A stretch of 64,000 nt of DNA from Pseudohalioglobus sediminis (GTDB taxonomy: Bacteria; Pseudomonadota; Gammaproteobacteria; Pseudomonadales; Halieaceae). The DNA lies in contig NZ_VTUX01000001.1 of the NCBI RefSeq assembly GCF_008370495.1, forward strand, positions 744,001-808,000, in the 5' to 3' direction. Position numbers and translations under genes: made by a program. Within the stretch, counting starts at the first letter, position 1; each line of letters starts with the position of its first letter. Below the pieces are notes generated by a model. It had not been told where the DNA came from. It worked only from the letters and a program-made list of their open reading frames with translations, and ran no database searches. Positions 57,368-64,000 of the stretch are shown here, in pieces.

Positions 57368-57736
57368 GGTCGAGTCGGTCGATAAGCCGGGTTCTGTCGT
57401 GGACGACCATTCATCTGCGACAGCTGTCGCCAGCTGCCTGAAGCGACCTACCCGAACCCACCGCGGGCCACGGCTGACGGGTTCCTATTTGGTCTTGCTC
57501 CGGGTGGGGTTTACCATCGCCGCGCCTGTTACCAGCCGCGCGGTGCGCTCTTACCGCACCTTTTCACCCTTACCGCCAGAGGCCTGCAAGCAAGCGCTGT
57601 GGCGGCGGTTTCCTTTCTGTTGCACTTTCCGTGGGCTCTCGCCCCCCAGGCGTTACCTGGCACCCTGCCCTGTGGAGCCCGGACTTTCCTCCCTTCGCAG
57701 CCAGAAGCGGCGAAGAGCGATCGCCTGACCGACTCG
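57368..57736 (-). ncRNA. rnpB: RNase P catalytic RNA (type A)
   Basis: The RNA component of RNase P, which matures tRNA 5' ends. The minus strand carries the conserved blocks of the bacterial A-type RNA in order: GAGGAAAGTCCGGGCTCC, CAGGGTGCCAGGTAACGCC, GTGCAACAGAAAGGAAACCG, GGTAAGGGTGAAAAGGTGCG, GAGCAAGACCAAATAGG and CGACAGAACCCGGCTTATCG. The ends pair as helix P1 (CGAGTCGGTC at the 5' end with GACCGACTCG at the 3' end). The length is about 369 nt. It has its own promoter and terminator and lies between rsmI and mraZ. Confidence 0.97.
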
Positions 57737-57742
57737 CGGGCA

Positions 57743-57771
57743 AGACTAGCAGCCTGCGCGCAAGGGCTCAA
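57743..57771 (-). promoter_or_regulatory. Promoter of rnpB
   Basis: TTGAGC (57766-57771), a 17-base spacer and an extended -10 TGCTAGTCT (core 57743-57748) on the minus strand. The -35 overlaps the rsmI stop codon. The spacing puts the transcript start at the expected 5' end of the RNA. Confidence 0.6.
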
Positions 57772-58604
57772 TCTTCTTTCACTGACAACAGGTACTGGTA
57801 CAGCGTGTTCTTGCGCAGGCCGCTGTGCTCCGCCACCAGCGCGGCGGCCCGTTTGGCGGGCAGTTCCTCGGCCAGGCGCCGCAGCAGCCGCGCGGTATCT
57901 GCGTCGAGCGCGGACTCGCTTATCGACCTGCCTGACACCACCAACACAATTTCACCCTTGCGCTGGTTGGTGTCGGCCTCGACAAACGCCTGCAAACCAT
58001 CGAGGCTGTCGCGCCTGATCGTTTCAAAGGTCTTGGTGATTTCGCGCGCAAGCACGGCCTCCCGATCCCCACCCCAGGCTGCCGTCATTGCCGCCAGGGT
58101 ATCTACTATCCGGTGTGGAGCCTCGTAGAACACCATGGTCGCCGTCTCGGCGGACAGTTCCACCAGGCGCCCGTTCCGCGCCCCGGGTTTTGCCGGCAAA
58201 AAGCCCTCGAAGCGAAAGCGATCGGTGGGCAGGCCACACACACTGAGCGCCGCCACGGCAGCGCAGGGGCCTGGCACCGGGTGCACAGCATATCCTCGGG
58301 ACTGCATCTCCCGGACCAGGCGGTAGCCCGGGTCGGAAATGAGCGGCGTACCCGCGTCAGAGATCAGGGCGACACTGCCGCCTTCTGCGAGTACGCTGGC
58401 AATGCGCTCCTGGCTGCGCGCATCGCTGTGGTCGTGATAGGCAACCAGTCGCGTATCAATAGCGAAGTGCTGCAGCAGCCTTTGACTGTGCCGGGTGTCT
58501 TCGGCGGCGATCAGGTCGACCTGTTCCAGCACCTCGACGGCACGTGCAGTGATGTCCCCCAGGTTGCCGATAGGGGTAGCGACGATATAGAGTCCTGTGT
58601 CCAA
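57768..58604 (-). CDS. rsmI: 16S rRNA (cytidine(1402)-2'-O)-methyltransferase RsmI
   Basis: A 278-residue SAM-dependent enzyme of the tetrapyrrole-methylase fold. TGLYIVATPIGNLGDITARA, LIAAEDTRHSQRLLQHF, ALISDAGTPLISDPGYRLV, and VPGPCAAVAALSVCGLP are characteristic. EAPHRIVDTL and GEIVLVVSG follow, with a C-terminal HTH-like extension. The start is a TTG at 58604 with AAGGGA upstream. It is divergent from lpoA. Confidence 0.96.
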   Translation of the reverse strand: MDTGLYIVATPIGNLGDITARAVEVLEQVDLIAAEDTRHSQRLLQHFAIDTRLVAYHDHSDARSQERIASVLAEGGSVALISDAGTPLISDPGYRLVREMQSRGYAVHPVPGPCAAVAALSVCGLPTDRFRFEGFLPAKPGARNGRLVELSAETATMVFYEAPHRIVDTLAAMTAAWGGDREAVLAREITKTFETIRRDSLDGLQAFVEADTNQRKGEIVLVVSGRSISESALDADTARLLRRLAEELPAKRAAALVAEHSGLRKNTLYQYLLSVKED

Positions 58605-58614
58605 GATTTCCCTT

Positions 58615-58620
58615 TATAAT
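58615..58620 (+). promoter_or_regulatory. Candidate -10 box for lpoA
   Basis: A perfect TATAAT 55 bases before the lpoA start, without a good -35. A short CCTCC/GGAGG stem (58627-58641) follows in the leader. Confidence 0.3.
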
Positions 58621-58674
58621 GAGCACCCTCCAGTCCGGAGGATGGCAACGATTAAATGAGGCACGCAGCATAGC

Positions 58675-60477
58675 ATGATGGCAATTCGAAACCGTTTACA
58701 CGGCATCACTATACCGGCCGCCATGCTTGCCTTGCTGTTGCTGCAGGCCTGTGGCAGCGCACCCACTGAAAAACCAGCCCCGGTTGAACCAATAGCGACT
58801 GAACAACCGGAAATAGTCGAGTCCGTTACCAACCTGGCGCTTCCCGCCTCGGCCTACCAGGCGGAATTGGCCGCGGCCGAAAGCGCACTCGCCGACAGAG
58901 ACTGGATGAGTGCACTCACCGCGCTGTCAGCGATGGCAAAGGCGGACCTCAATGCCGACGACGCGGCCATGCTGCAGTACATGCTCGCCCGCGTTGATTA
59001 CCTGCGCGGCGACCATGACGCCGCCCACCAGCGACTGGCGTCGGTCGGCACGACTGGTCTCACCCCGGGTGTCATTTATCGCATGCGCAACTTCCAGCGA
59101 CACTTGCTGGAGATTGAGGGCAGGTACCTGGAAAGCGCCCGGCTGGGCACGCAGGTCATGGCCATGGCGATGACGGCAGATAAACCGGCGATAAAACGCA
59201 GTATCTGGCGCGACCTGGAGCGCTGCAGCCCGGCGCAGCTTGAGCAGGCCCTGGCCAGTGCGGAAGATGCAACCTGGCGGGGCTGGCTGGCCCTGGCCCA
59301 TCTCGATAACACCAGCACCATTGCACTGAGCGCGAAATTGGCCGGCTGGCAGGCCGAGTTCCCTGACCACCCGGCAGCACAACCGCTGCCCGGCGGCCTG
59401 CAGTACCTGTTACCGCCACCGCCGACTCCCGACACTGTCGCCCTGGTGCTGCCGCTGAGTGGGCGCCTGGCCCCCGCCGGCAAGGCCGTGAGAGAGGGCT
59501 ACCTGGCCAGCTACTTTGCCGCCCGCAGTGCGGGAGAAGCCCCCAGCCAGGTCATTGTCATTGATTCCGATCGCTTTGGCAGTGCCAGCGAGGCCTACAA
59601 TCAGGCTGTAGCGCAGGGCGCTCGGCTGGTCATCGGCCCGCTCAGCAAATCCTCCACCACTGAACTCGCCATCCTGCCGCAGCGACCGGTACCGGTTATC
59701 GCCCTGAACCGCATCGACGAGGCTACCAACTCGGCACAGACAGCGCTGGTCCAGCTGTCGCTGGCGCCTGAGGACGAAGCCCGGCAACTGGCCGAGACAG
59801 CGTTTGGCCAGGGCGCCCGCCGCGCACTGGTCCTGCGGCCCGCCGGCGCCTGGGGTGACAAGATCGAGAGCGCGCTGGTCAGCCGCTGGCAGTCACTGGG
59901 TGGCAGTATTGCCGGAAACATCCGCTACGCGTCGAGGGAGGAATACTCGGCGAGCGTCAAAGCCGGGCTCGGCATCGATGCCAGCGAGCAGCGACGCCGG
60001 GACATACGTGACATGCTGGCCAGCAATGTCGAGTTCACACCCCGGCGACGCCAGGACATCGATGCAATATTCATGCTGGGGCGCACACCGGAGGAAGCCC
60101 GGGCGTTAAAACCCCTGCTGGCCTTCCACTACGCGGGCGCGCTCCCCGTGTACGCCACATCAAGTGTGTACGGTGGCCGCTATGACAAGCGCGACCGGGA
60201 CCTCGATGGCACGCGCATCGTCGAATTACCCTGGTTACTCGGCAGCAACGCCGAGCTAAAGCAGGCGCTGGCCAGCAGCAACAGCACTCAGTACCGCCGC
60301 CTCAACGCACTGGGCGCCGATGCCTACCGGCTGCAGTCGCGATTCGCGCAGCTGCAGGCCGGACCGGATGCATTGATCCGCGGCAATACAGGGCTGCTGA
60401 GCATGAATCCTCGCTTGCAGATCGAAAGAGAGTCGCAGGCGGCGGTTTTTGATGGCGACCAGCTCAAGCCACTGTAG
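58675..60477 (+). CDS. lpoA: Outer-membrane lipoprotein LpoA, activator of PBP1a
   Basis: A 600-residue lipoprotein. The signal peptide ends in the lipobox LLLLQAC (Cys at about 26). An N-terminal TPR-like helical domain (about 55-240) is followed by a periplasmic-binding-like domain (DTVALVLPLSGRLAPAGKAVREG onward, seen in part; LVIGPLSKSSTTEL; RRRQDIDAIFMLGRTPEEAR). This is the two-domain plan of LpoA/YraM, which reaches through the peptidoglycan to stimulate PBP1a. The neighbours rsmI, yraN, diaA and dolP match the E. coli order. Confidence 0.92.
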   Translation: MMAIRNRLHGITIPAAMLALLLLQACGSAPTEKPAPVEPIATEQPEIVESVTNLALPASAYQAELAAAESALADRDWMSALTALSAMAKADLNADDAAMLQYMLARVDYLRGDHDAAHQRLASVGTTGLTPGVIYRMRNFQRHLLEIEGRYLESARLGTQVMAMAMTADKPAIKRSIWRDLERCSPAQLEQALASAEDATWRGWLALAHLDNTSTIALSAKLAGWQAEFPDHPAAQPLPGGLQYLLPPPPTPDTVALVLPLSGRLAPAGKAVREGYLASYFAARSAGEAPSQVIVIDSDRFGSASEAYNQAVAQGARLVIGPLSKSSTTELAILPQRPVPVIALNRIDEATNSAQTALVQLSLAPEDEARQLAETAFGQGARRALVLRPAGAWGDKIESALVSRWQSLGGSIAGNIRYASREEYSASVKAGLGIDASEQRRRDIRDMLASNVEFTPRRRQDIDAIFMLGRTPEEARALKPLLAFHYAGALPVYATSSVYGGRYDKRDRDLDGTRIVELPWLLGSNAELKQALASSNSTQYRRLNALGADAYRLQSRFAQLQAGPDALIRGNTGLLSMNPRLQIERESQAAVFDGDQLKPL

Positions 60478-60514
60478 CTAAACTCGCTCCAGTCAATGCA
60501 CTGGAGCGCAGCCC

Positions 60515-60874
60515 TTGAAATCCCGTGGCGATCACTACGAAGAACAGGCCGCGTCCTGGTTACGCGACCAGGGCCTTACCATCATCGAACGCAACTACCG
60601 GTGTCGTGTCGGCGAACTCGATATCATCGCCCGGGATGCGGCGTACCTGGTATTCATTGAGGTACGCGCGCGCAGCCACCCCGGCTTCGCCTCCGCTGCC
60701 GAGTCCATTGACCGGCGCAAACGTCGCCGACTGGTCAACACCGCGCAGTACTACCTTCAGCAACACCCTCAGCTGGCACAGCTGGCCTGTCGATTTGACG
60801 TGGTTACCTTCCAGCCGCGACAATCCGCAACCAGACATGCGCCGCAGTGGATTCGCGGCGCCTTCATCAATTGA
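60515..60874 (+). CDS. yraN: YraN/UPF0102-family endonuclease-like protein
   Basis: A 119-residue protein of the UPF0102 family, which has a Holliday-junction-resolvase-like nuclease fold. GDHYEEQAASWLRDQGLTIIERNYRCRVGELDII (seen in part), LVFIEVRARSH and DRRKRRRLVNTAQYYL carry the conserved Glu, Asp and Glu-x-(K/R) residues. The start is a TTG at 60515. Biological role is unknown. It is between lpoA and diaA. Confidence 0.9.
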   Translation: MKSRGDHYEEQAASWLRDQGLTIIERNYRCRVGELDIIARDAAYLVFIEVRARSHPGFASAAESIDRRKRRRLVNTAQYYLQQHPQLAQLACRFDVVTFQPRQSATRHAPQWIRGAFIN

Positions 60875-60891
60875 ATTTCCGGGGTCTCGCC

Positions 60892-61482
60892 GTGGATCAT
60901 TACCAGATAATCGCCAGACGCTTCCAGCGCACCATGGAAGACATAGCGATGTCAGTGGACGCGGTCGCCGATCCCATCGCCCAGGGCAGCGAGCTGATGT
61001 CCCAGGTGCTGCTGCAGGAGGGCCGTATTTTCTGCTGTGGCTGTGGCCCTGATGCCGCCCTGTGCCAGCTGTTCACCACATCGCTGCTCGACAAGCTGGA
61101 GCAGGATCGACCGGCTCTGCCGGCCATCAACCTTTGCGCCAACAGCAACGGCCTGGATGATCTGGCTGGCACACAGGAGCTTTTTGCCCGACCACTGCGG
61201 GCGCTGGGCCAGGAGGGTGACCTGCTGCTGGTACTTCACAGCGGAGGTGACAGCCACGCACTGGCTGCAGCGGTCAACGCGGCCCGCGAACGCGATATGC
61301 TCGTGGTCGCGGTAACGGATATGACCGACGGCGCACTGTCTGCTTGCCTGCGGGCGGGCGATGCGCATATTGCCGTGTCGGCCCACAACCGGCCGGCACT
61401 GGTGGAACTGCACACCATGATCGTACACCTGCTTGCACAACTTATTGAGTACACGCTGTTCGGCAACCACGAGGAGAACTGA
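60892..61482 (+). CDS. diaA: SIS-domain replication-initiation regulator DiaA
   Basis: The GTG at 60892 gives 196 residues, the same as E. coli DiaA, a tetramer that binds DnaA and promotes orisome assembly. The SIS fold is visible (GRIFCCGCGPDAALCQLF, LLLVLHSGGDSHALAAAV, VVAVTDMTDGALSACL). The first loop reads GCGPDAA where the family normally has GNGxSAA. Phosphoheptose isomerase (GmhA) is the related alternative, but the metal-site residues are not conserved and the synteny favours DiaA. Confidence 0.88.
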   Translation: MDHYQIIARRFQRTMEDIAMSVDAVADPIAQGSELMSQVLLQEGRIFCCGCGPDAALCQLFTTSLLDKLEQDRPALPAINLCANSNGLDDLAGTQELFARPLRALGQEGDLLLVLHSGGDSHALAAAVNAARERDMLVVAVTDMTDGALSACLRAGDAHIAVSAHNRPALVELHTMIVHLLAQLIEYTLFGNHEEN

Positions 61483-61487
61483 CCACC

Positions 61488-62066
61488 ATGTTCCGACGTC
61501 TTTCAATTGTACTGTTTGCCCTGTGCCTGTTCGGCCTCGGTGGCTGCGGCAGCATGCTTGCCACCATGGAAATGAACAGCATCGAGGAAGACCAGGGTGA
61601 GCGCACCCTGGGTCGGATGATCGAGGACGAGAACATCGAGACCAAAGCCATGGTCAACATTCACGACGCCAATGAGGCCTTCGACAATGCCCATCTCAAC
61701 GTGGTGAGCTACAACGGCTACGTACTGCTTGCGGGCCAGGTATCCAGCGAAGCCCTCAAACAGCAGGCAACACAGGTCGTCAAGGAGATCCGCGGGGTGC
61801 GGCGTATCTACAACGAACTGGAAATTGCCGCGCCGAGTTCGGCCATGACGCGCACATCCGACACCTGGATCACCACCAAGGTCAAGTCGCTGCTGCTGGG
61901 AAGCTTCGATATCGAAGGCACCCGGGTAAAGGTCCTCACTGAAAACGGTATCGTCTACCTGATGGGACTGGCAACAAGAGAGGAAGCGGATCGCATTGCC
62001 GCCGAGACGGCGGATGTCGCCGGCGTGCAGAAAGTCGTGAAACTGTTTGAACTGATCGAACAGTGA
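61488..62066 (+). CDS. dolP: BON-domain outer-membrane lipoprotein DolP
   Basis: A 192-residue lipoprotein with a signal peptide and lipobox FGLGGC, then two BON domains (about 45-110, with VVSYNGYVLLAGQV, and 120-190, with VLTENGIVYLMGLATREEAD). The plan and place match DolP/YraP, which binds anionic phospholipid in the outer membrane and supports envelope integrity and BAM. It starts five bases after diaA. Confidence 0.93.
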   Translation: MFRRLSIVLFALCLFGLGGCGSMLATMEMNSIEEDQGERTLGRMIEDENIETKAMVNIHDANEAFDNAHLNVVSYNGYVLLAGQVSSEALKQQATQVVKEIRGVRRIYNELEIAAPSSAMTRTSDTWITTKVKSLLLGSFDIEGTRVKVLTENGIVYLMGLATREEADRIAAETADVAGVQKVVKLFELIEQ

Positions 62067-62080
62067 AGCAGAGGCACGCT

Positions 62081-62683
62081 TTAGCCGGATTCACCCAATA
62101 ACGCGCGCACCGGGGCAAAACTCCGGCGATGAGCCGGCGTGACACCCAGCTCGCGCAGTGCTGACAGATGCGCTGCAGTAGGGTAACCCTTGTGTGCAGC
62201 AAAACCGTAACCGGGATAGCGCTCCTCAAGTTCCACCAGTTCCGCGTCCCGCTGTACCTTGGCCAGTATCGATGCAGCTGCGATTGCCGGCACCCGGTTG
62301 TCCCCTTTCACCACCGGCTCGGCCGCGTAGGACCACTGCGGCAGGCGATTACCATCAACCAGCACGTAGCCTGGTTGTGGCTGCAGCGCCTCTACCGCGC
62401 GTTTCATCGCCAGCAGGGACGCCTGCAGAATGTTCAGGCGATCTATTTCCTCTACCGTTGCCCGCGCCACCGACCAGGCAAGCGCATGTGCCCGAATGGC
62501 CAGCGCCAGTTCCTCCCGCCGCGCCGCTGAAAGGCGCTTGGAGTCGCGCAGACCGGCAATCGGATGTTGCGGATCGAGGATCACGGCCGCGGCCACCACG
62601 TCACCTGCCAGCGGCCCGCGCCCTACCTCATCGACGCCGGCGATGTCATCACCGGCATAGGCCTGCTGGAAAAGATCATCCAC
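62081..62683 (-). CDS. rnhB: Ribonuclease HII
   Basis: Cuts RNA in RNA-DNA hybrids and at single ribonucleotides. The GTG at 62683 overlaps the lpxB stop and gives 200 residues ([19 protein letters not shown]). Catalytic acids are in [15 protein letters not shown] and LRDSKRLS, and [21 protein letters not shown] and [12 protein letters not shown] follow. The longer frame to 62896 is inside lpxB and is rejected. lpxA-lpxB-rnhB is the usual order. Confidence 0.95.
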   Translation of the reverse strand: MDDLFQQAYAGDDIAGVDEVGRGPLAGDVVAAAVILDPQHPIAGLRDSKRLSAARREELALAIRAHALAWSVARATVEEIDRLNILQASLLAMKRAVEALQPQPGYVLVDGNRLPQWSYAAEPVVKGDNRVPAIAAASILAKVQRDAELVELEERYPGYGFAAHKGYPTAAHLSALRELGVTPAHRRSFAPVRALLGESG

Positions 62684-63845
62684 GGTTGGCGCTACTCCCG
62701 AGCAACTCCAACAAGGCCTCGGCGCAGATGCTGGCATAATCCCGCGCCAGCTCGCGGTGCATGGCGTCAAAAGCCTGCAGCTGTTCAGCCGCGTCGCTGC
62801 CGCCTCCGAGCAGGGGTGCCACGGCATCCGCCAGTCCCTGCGGGCTGGCCGCATCCTGCAGCAATTCTGGCACCAGCGCCCGACCCGCGAGCACATTGGG
62901 CAGGGCAGCGTATTCCGTGTGCACCAGGCGGGTGATCAGCCACCAGGACAACGCGCCCATCCGGTAGGCGACTACCATCGGCCGTTTCAGCAGCGCTGCC
63001 TCAAGCGTGGCGGTACCGGATGCCAGCAGCACGGCTGTCGCCGCTGCCATGACTTCTCGTGAACGCCCCGACACCAGATTTACCGGCAGGTCAGGGTACT
63101 CTTCAAGCAGCTGGCGCAGTTCCGTCTCCCGCGCCGCATTCGCGGCCGGCATCACCAGGCTGAGTTCAGGTTGAGCGCTCCGCAAACGCCGGGCTGCCTG
63201 CAAGAACAACGGCGCCAGCATACGCACCTCCCCCGAGCGACTACCCGGCAGCAGTGCCAACACCTCGCCAGCTTCGCTCAGGCCCAGCGCCCGTCTCGCT
63301 TCCAGTCGGTCAACAGCGCGGGGCAGCTCATCCGCCAGGGGATGGCCAACAAAACGCACGGGGATATGGTTTTCCCGGTAAATCGCGGTTTCAAAGGGGA
63401 AGAGGCACAGCATCAAATCGACGGACTGGCGTATTTTCTCAATCCTTCCCCGGCGCCAGGCCCAGACCGAGGGGCTCACCAGGTGCGCGGTGGGAATGCC
63501 ACAGTGGCGCAGCTTCCGCTCCAGGCGCAGGTTGAAATCGGGGGAATCGATGCCAAGGAAAATGTCCGGCGGGTTGTCACGAAAATGCTCGAACACCTGG
63601 CGCCGAATGCGCAGCAGTTCCGGCAGCCGCTTGAGGGGCTCGACAAACCCCATCACCGACAGTCGCTCCATGGGAAACATGCTGCTCAGGCCCTGCGCTT
63701 CCATCAGCGGACCGCCAATGCCTTCTACAACGAGCTTGTCACAGTGCGCGGCAAGCGCTGCAAGGACGCGGGAGCCCAGGATGTCACCAGAGGCTTCACC
63801 GGCGAGTACGCCGACCCTCAGCGTGCCCTGCCGATTACGCTGCAC
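62676..63845 (-). CDS. lpxB: Lipid-A-disaccharide synthase
   Basis: A 389-residue GT-B enzyme of lipid A synthesis that joins UDP-diacylglucosamine and lipid [64 protein letters not shown] and [18 protein letters not shown] are typical, as is [23 protein letters not shown] (seen in part). The GTG start shares a base with the lpxA stop. Confidence 0.96.
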   Translation of the reverse strand: MQRNRQGTLRVGVLAGEASGDILGSRVLAALAAHCDKLVVEGIGGPLMEAQGLSSMFPMERLSVMGFVEPLKRLPELLRIRRQVFEHFRDNPPDIFLGIDSPDFNLRLERKLRHCGIPTAHLVSPSVWAWRRGRIEKIRQSVDLMLCLFPFETAIYRENHIPVRFVGHPLADELPRAVDRLEARRALGLSEAGEVLALLPGSRSGEVRMLAPLFLQAARRLRSAQPELSLVMPAANAARETELRQLLEEYPDLPVNLVSGRSREVMAAATAVLLASGTATLEAALLKRPMVVAYRMGALSWWLITRLVHTEYAALPNVLAGRALVPELLQDAASPQGLADAVAPLLGGGSDAAEQLQAFDAMHRELARDYASICAEALLELLGSSANRG

Positions 63846-64000
63846 TAGCGCACGATGCCTCGCTCTGAGGCACGAATGGAATCGATCAGCACCTGCACCT
63901 CAGGGGTTTCGCTGAGCATGGTCTCCAGGCGCTGCAGGGCGATATCGAGAGTCAGCCCCTGTCGATAGAGAATCTTGAATGCGCGGCGCAACTGGCTGAT
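63845..64000 (-). CDS. lpxA: UDP-N-acetylglucosamine acyltransferase LpxA (C-terminal part only)
   Basis: The last 51 codons and the stop of a frame that runs off the window. It reads LRRAFKILYRQGLTLDIALQ and ends VLIDSIRASERGIVR, the typical C-terminal helical domain of LpxA. LpxA catalyses the first acylation of lipid A synthesis. The stop overlaps the lpxB start by one base. Confidence 0.9.
   Translation of the reverse strand: MSQLRRAFKILYRQGLTLDIALQRLETMLSETPEVQVLIDSIRASERGIVR

Noticed and set aside
57399-58128. Open frames of 80 to 165 codons across the region near 57.4-58.1 kb
   Set aside because: They lie over the RNase P RNA and the end of rsmI and are not coding.
62684-62896. An N-terminal extension of rnhB
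   Set aside because: The extension lies inside lpxB in another frame, and RNase HII normally starts close to the GVDEVGRG motif.

Overview
The window is a GC-rich, gene-dense chromosomal segment of a gammaproteobacterium, most likely a marine relative of the Halieaceae/Cellvibrionales. The lineage guess is inferred from synteny and protein style; no database search was run. Supporting signs are a complete dcw (division and cell wall) cluster with a meso-diaminopimelate-type MurE, secA-argJ-mutT, nadC divergent from ampD-ampE, pilB-pilC-pilD-coaE beside pilA, the order rsmI/lpoA-yraN-diaA-dolP, and lpxA-lpxB-rnhB. I saw no insertion sequences, phage genes, CRISPR arrays, tRNA or rRNA genes. 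It reads as core chromosome with a few accessory islets.

Layout: (1) 1-5100, minus strand, type II secretion operon gspC-D-E-F (gspF cut by the window edge). (2) 5173-7910, minus strand, a small membrane protein coupled to trmH, a beta carbonic anhydrase, and a GGDEF-like protein with a degenerate active site. (3) 8060-10796, plus strand, a YkoF-type thiamine-binding protein coupled to a thiamine/choline-kinase-like enzyme, a ketopantoate reductase and a YhhN lysoplasmalogenase. (4) 10798-13746, minus strand, a eukaryotic-type Ser/Thr kinase paired with an FHA-like sigma-54 activator. (5) 13820-16666, ampE-ampD facing nadC, then an RraA-family gene. (6) 16670-21865, an acyl-CoA dehydrogenase divergent from a LysR regulator, then malate synthase G.

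(7) 21905-32177 is the type IV pilus region. The major pilin gene pilA is followed on the same strand by two tandem multi-membrane-span proteins that resemble the eukaryotic TMTC O-mannosyltransferases (GT-C fold plus C-terminal helical repeats), then by a DPM/GtrB-like polyprenyl-phosphate glycosyltransferase. On the other strand lie pilB, pilC, pilD and coaE. The neighbourhood suggests a pilin (or envelope protein) O-glycosylation system in which a lipid-linked sugar is made by the GT2 enzyme and used by the paired GT-C proteins. This is the best candidate in the window for an under-described system. pilA has a good sigma-54 promoter and a distant inverted repeat that could be an activator site.

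(8) 32204-57030, minus strand, one long run in transcription order: mraZ-rsmH-ftsL-ftsI-murE-murF-mraY-murD-ftsW-murG-murC-ddlB-ftsQ-ftsA-ftsZ-lpxC, an FMN-binding glutamate-synthase-like gene, an M23 envelope peptidase, secA, argJ and mutT. A near-consensus sigma-70 promoter with MraZ-type repeats just downstream heads it. Many genes overlap by ATGA/GTGA. (9) 57330-64000: rnpB (RNase P RNA) with its own promoter and terminator, rsmI, then plus-strand lpoA-yraN-diaA-dolP, and minus-strand lpxA (partial)-lpxB-rnhB.
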